Source of the DNA: Stenopsyche tienmushanensis
Taxonomy: Eukaryota > Arthropoda > Insecta > Trichoptera > Stenopsychidae
DNA length: 64,000 bases
NCBI GenBank assembly: GCA_008973525.1
Contig: WACJ01000132.1
Coordinates: forward strand, 186,001-250,000
Reading direction: 5' to 3'
A program made the translations under genes and the position numbers. A model generated the notes under the pieces. It did no database searches, was not told where the DNA came from, and saw only the letters and a program-made list of their open reading frames with translations. Below, piece by piece: positions 63,482 to 64,000 of this stretch; position 1 is the first letter of the stretch; each line of letters opens with the position of its first letter.

Positions 63482-64000
63482 CAGTGGCTCTCAACCTTTT
63501 TGAGTTCACGGTGCACTTTTGATCATAGGAAAAAGTGACGGTGCATCAGAAGTCCAAAAAAATATGTGAACATAATTTTTATTACATGCTTTATTTTCAA
63601 GTTAAATTATATAAAAAATATTTCAAATTTTAATTTTATTTAACAATTTTATATTTATACGCGTTTTATTAAAAATATTTGTATTGAAATGAAACTGAAA
63701 CAATTGGTTACAGATACCCTCAATTCACCCTTTAAATTTGTATGTCTCGTTTTTTAGTTTTCATATTAATTATTGTTGAGGAACCAAGCTCACACAAACA
63801 TGATGTCGAAAACTGTAACAAAAATGTCTGTGTCTTCGTGTGAAGAGCTGAATATTCTTCTTGGATAGAAATCCAAAAGTCCTCCATGGTCATTTTAGAA
63901 AATTTAATTTTTAGAGTTTGATCTGTCGACAAATAAACGAATTCTTCTTCTTCGGCGTATGAAAATTCACAACACGATGTATCAATCGTAGCAAATGGAT
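63482..64000 (-). mobile_element. hAT element, left part, runs off the window
   Basis: Begins CAGTGGCTCTCAACCTTTTT, a hAT terminal sequence; the expected 8-bp duplication would be GTATAAAA at 63474-63481. The minus strand at 63932-63732 encodes the transposase C-terminus: MEDFWISIQEEYSALHTKTQ, TFLLQFSTSCLCELGSSTII and NMKTKKRDIQ, which resembles the ZBED5-like hAT dimerization end. The frame is open for 66 codons and continues beyond the window only in degraded form; the right terminus is not visible. Confidence 0.8.

Overview
The window is animal nuclear DNA, almost certainly from an insect. It is AT-rich. Six conserved eukaryotic genes can be read across GT-AG introns, mostly short ones of about 70-130 bp, and the transposon set (mellifera-type mariner, piggyBac, hAT, pogo, R1 and RTE-like LINEs) is typical of insects. 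I cannot place the order. Nothing bacterial or viral is present, and I saw no CRISPR array, tRNA or rRNA.

Layout. 1-320: decayed RTE-like reverse transcriptase. 970-2865: long 3' exon of an HMG-box factor of the BBX/bobby sox family; its earlier exons lie off the left edge. 3.77-4.83 kb: mariner with matched inverted ends carrying a nested SINE-like repeat. 5.69-8.32 kb: complete five-exon eIF3f gene. 9.0-12.7 kb: mostly featureless, with one MITE. 12.74-16.89 kb: complete seven-exon NPRL2 gene on the minus strand. 17.0-42.5 kb: a 25-kb gene-poor transposon graveyard with nested insertions. 42.5-44.0 kb: complete six-exon DNAJC28 gene (minus), head-to-head with an intronless, locally GC-rich Rpn6/PSMD11 gene at 44.88-46.14 kb (plus). 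48.67-49.30 kb: complete RPB8 gene. 49.95-50.5 kb: R1 LINE fragment. 52.34-57.64 kb: complete ten-exon MFSD6-like transporter (minus), with a MITE and LINE debris in its introns. 57.6-64 kb: sparse, with one candidate first exon at 59.48 kb, mariner debris, and a hAT element running off the right edge.

The genes are unrelated housekeeping functions: transcription (RPB8, BBX), translation initiation (eIF3f), nutrient signalling to TORC1 (NPRL2), proteasome lid (Rpn6), a mitochondrial-type J-protein (DNAJC28) and membrane transport (MFSD6). They do not form a pathway or operon-like unit.

I found no new biological system. The most informative observations are transposon boundaries with exact target-site duplications (8-bp for two hAT elements, TTAA for two piggyBac elements, TA for a pogo element, TTA for a Harbinger-type MITE sitting in a hAT tip), a seven-copy family of composite mariner remnants, a 5-nt first coding exon in DNAJC28, and an intact intronless Rpn6 that may be a retrogene.
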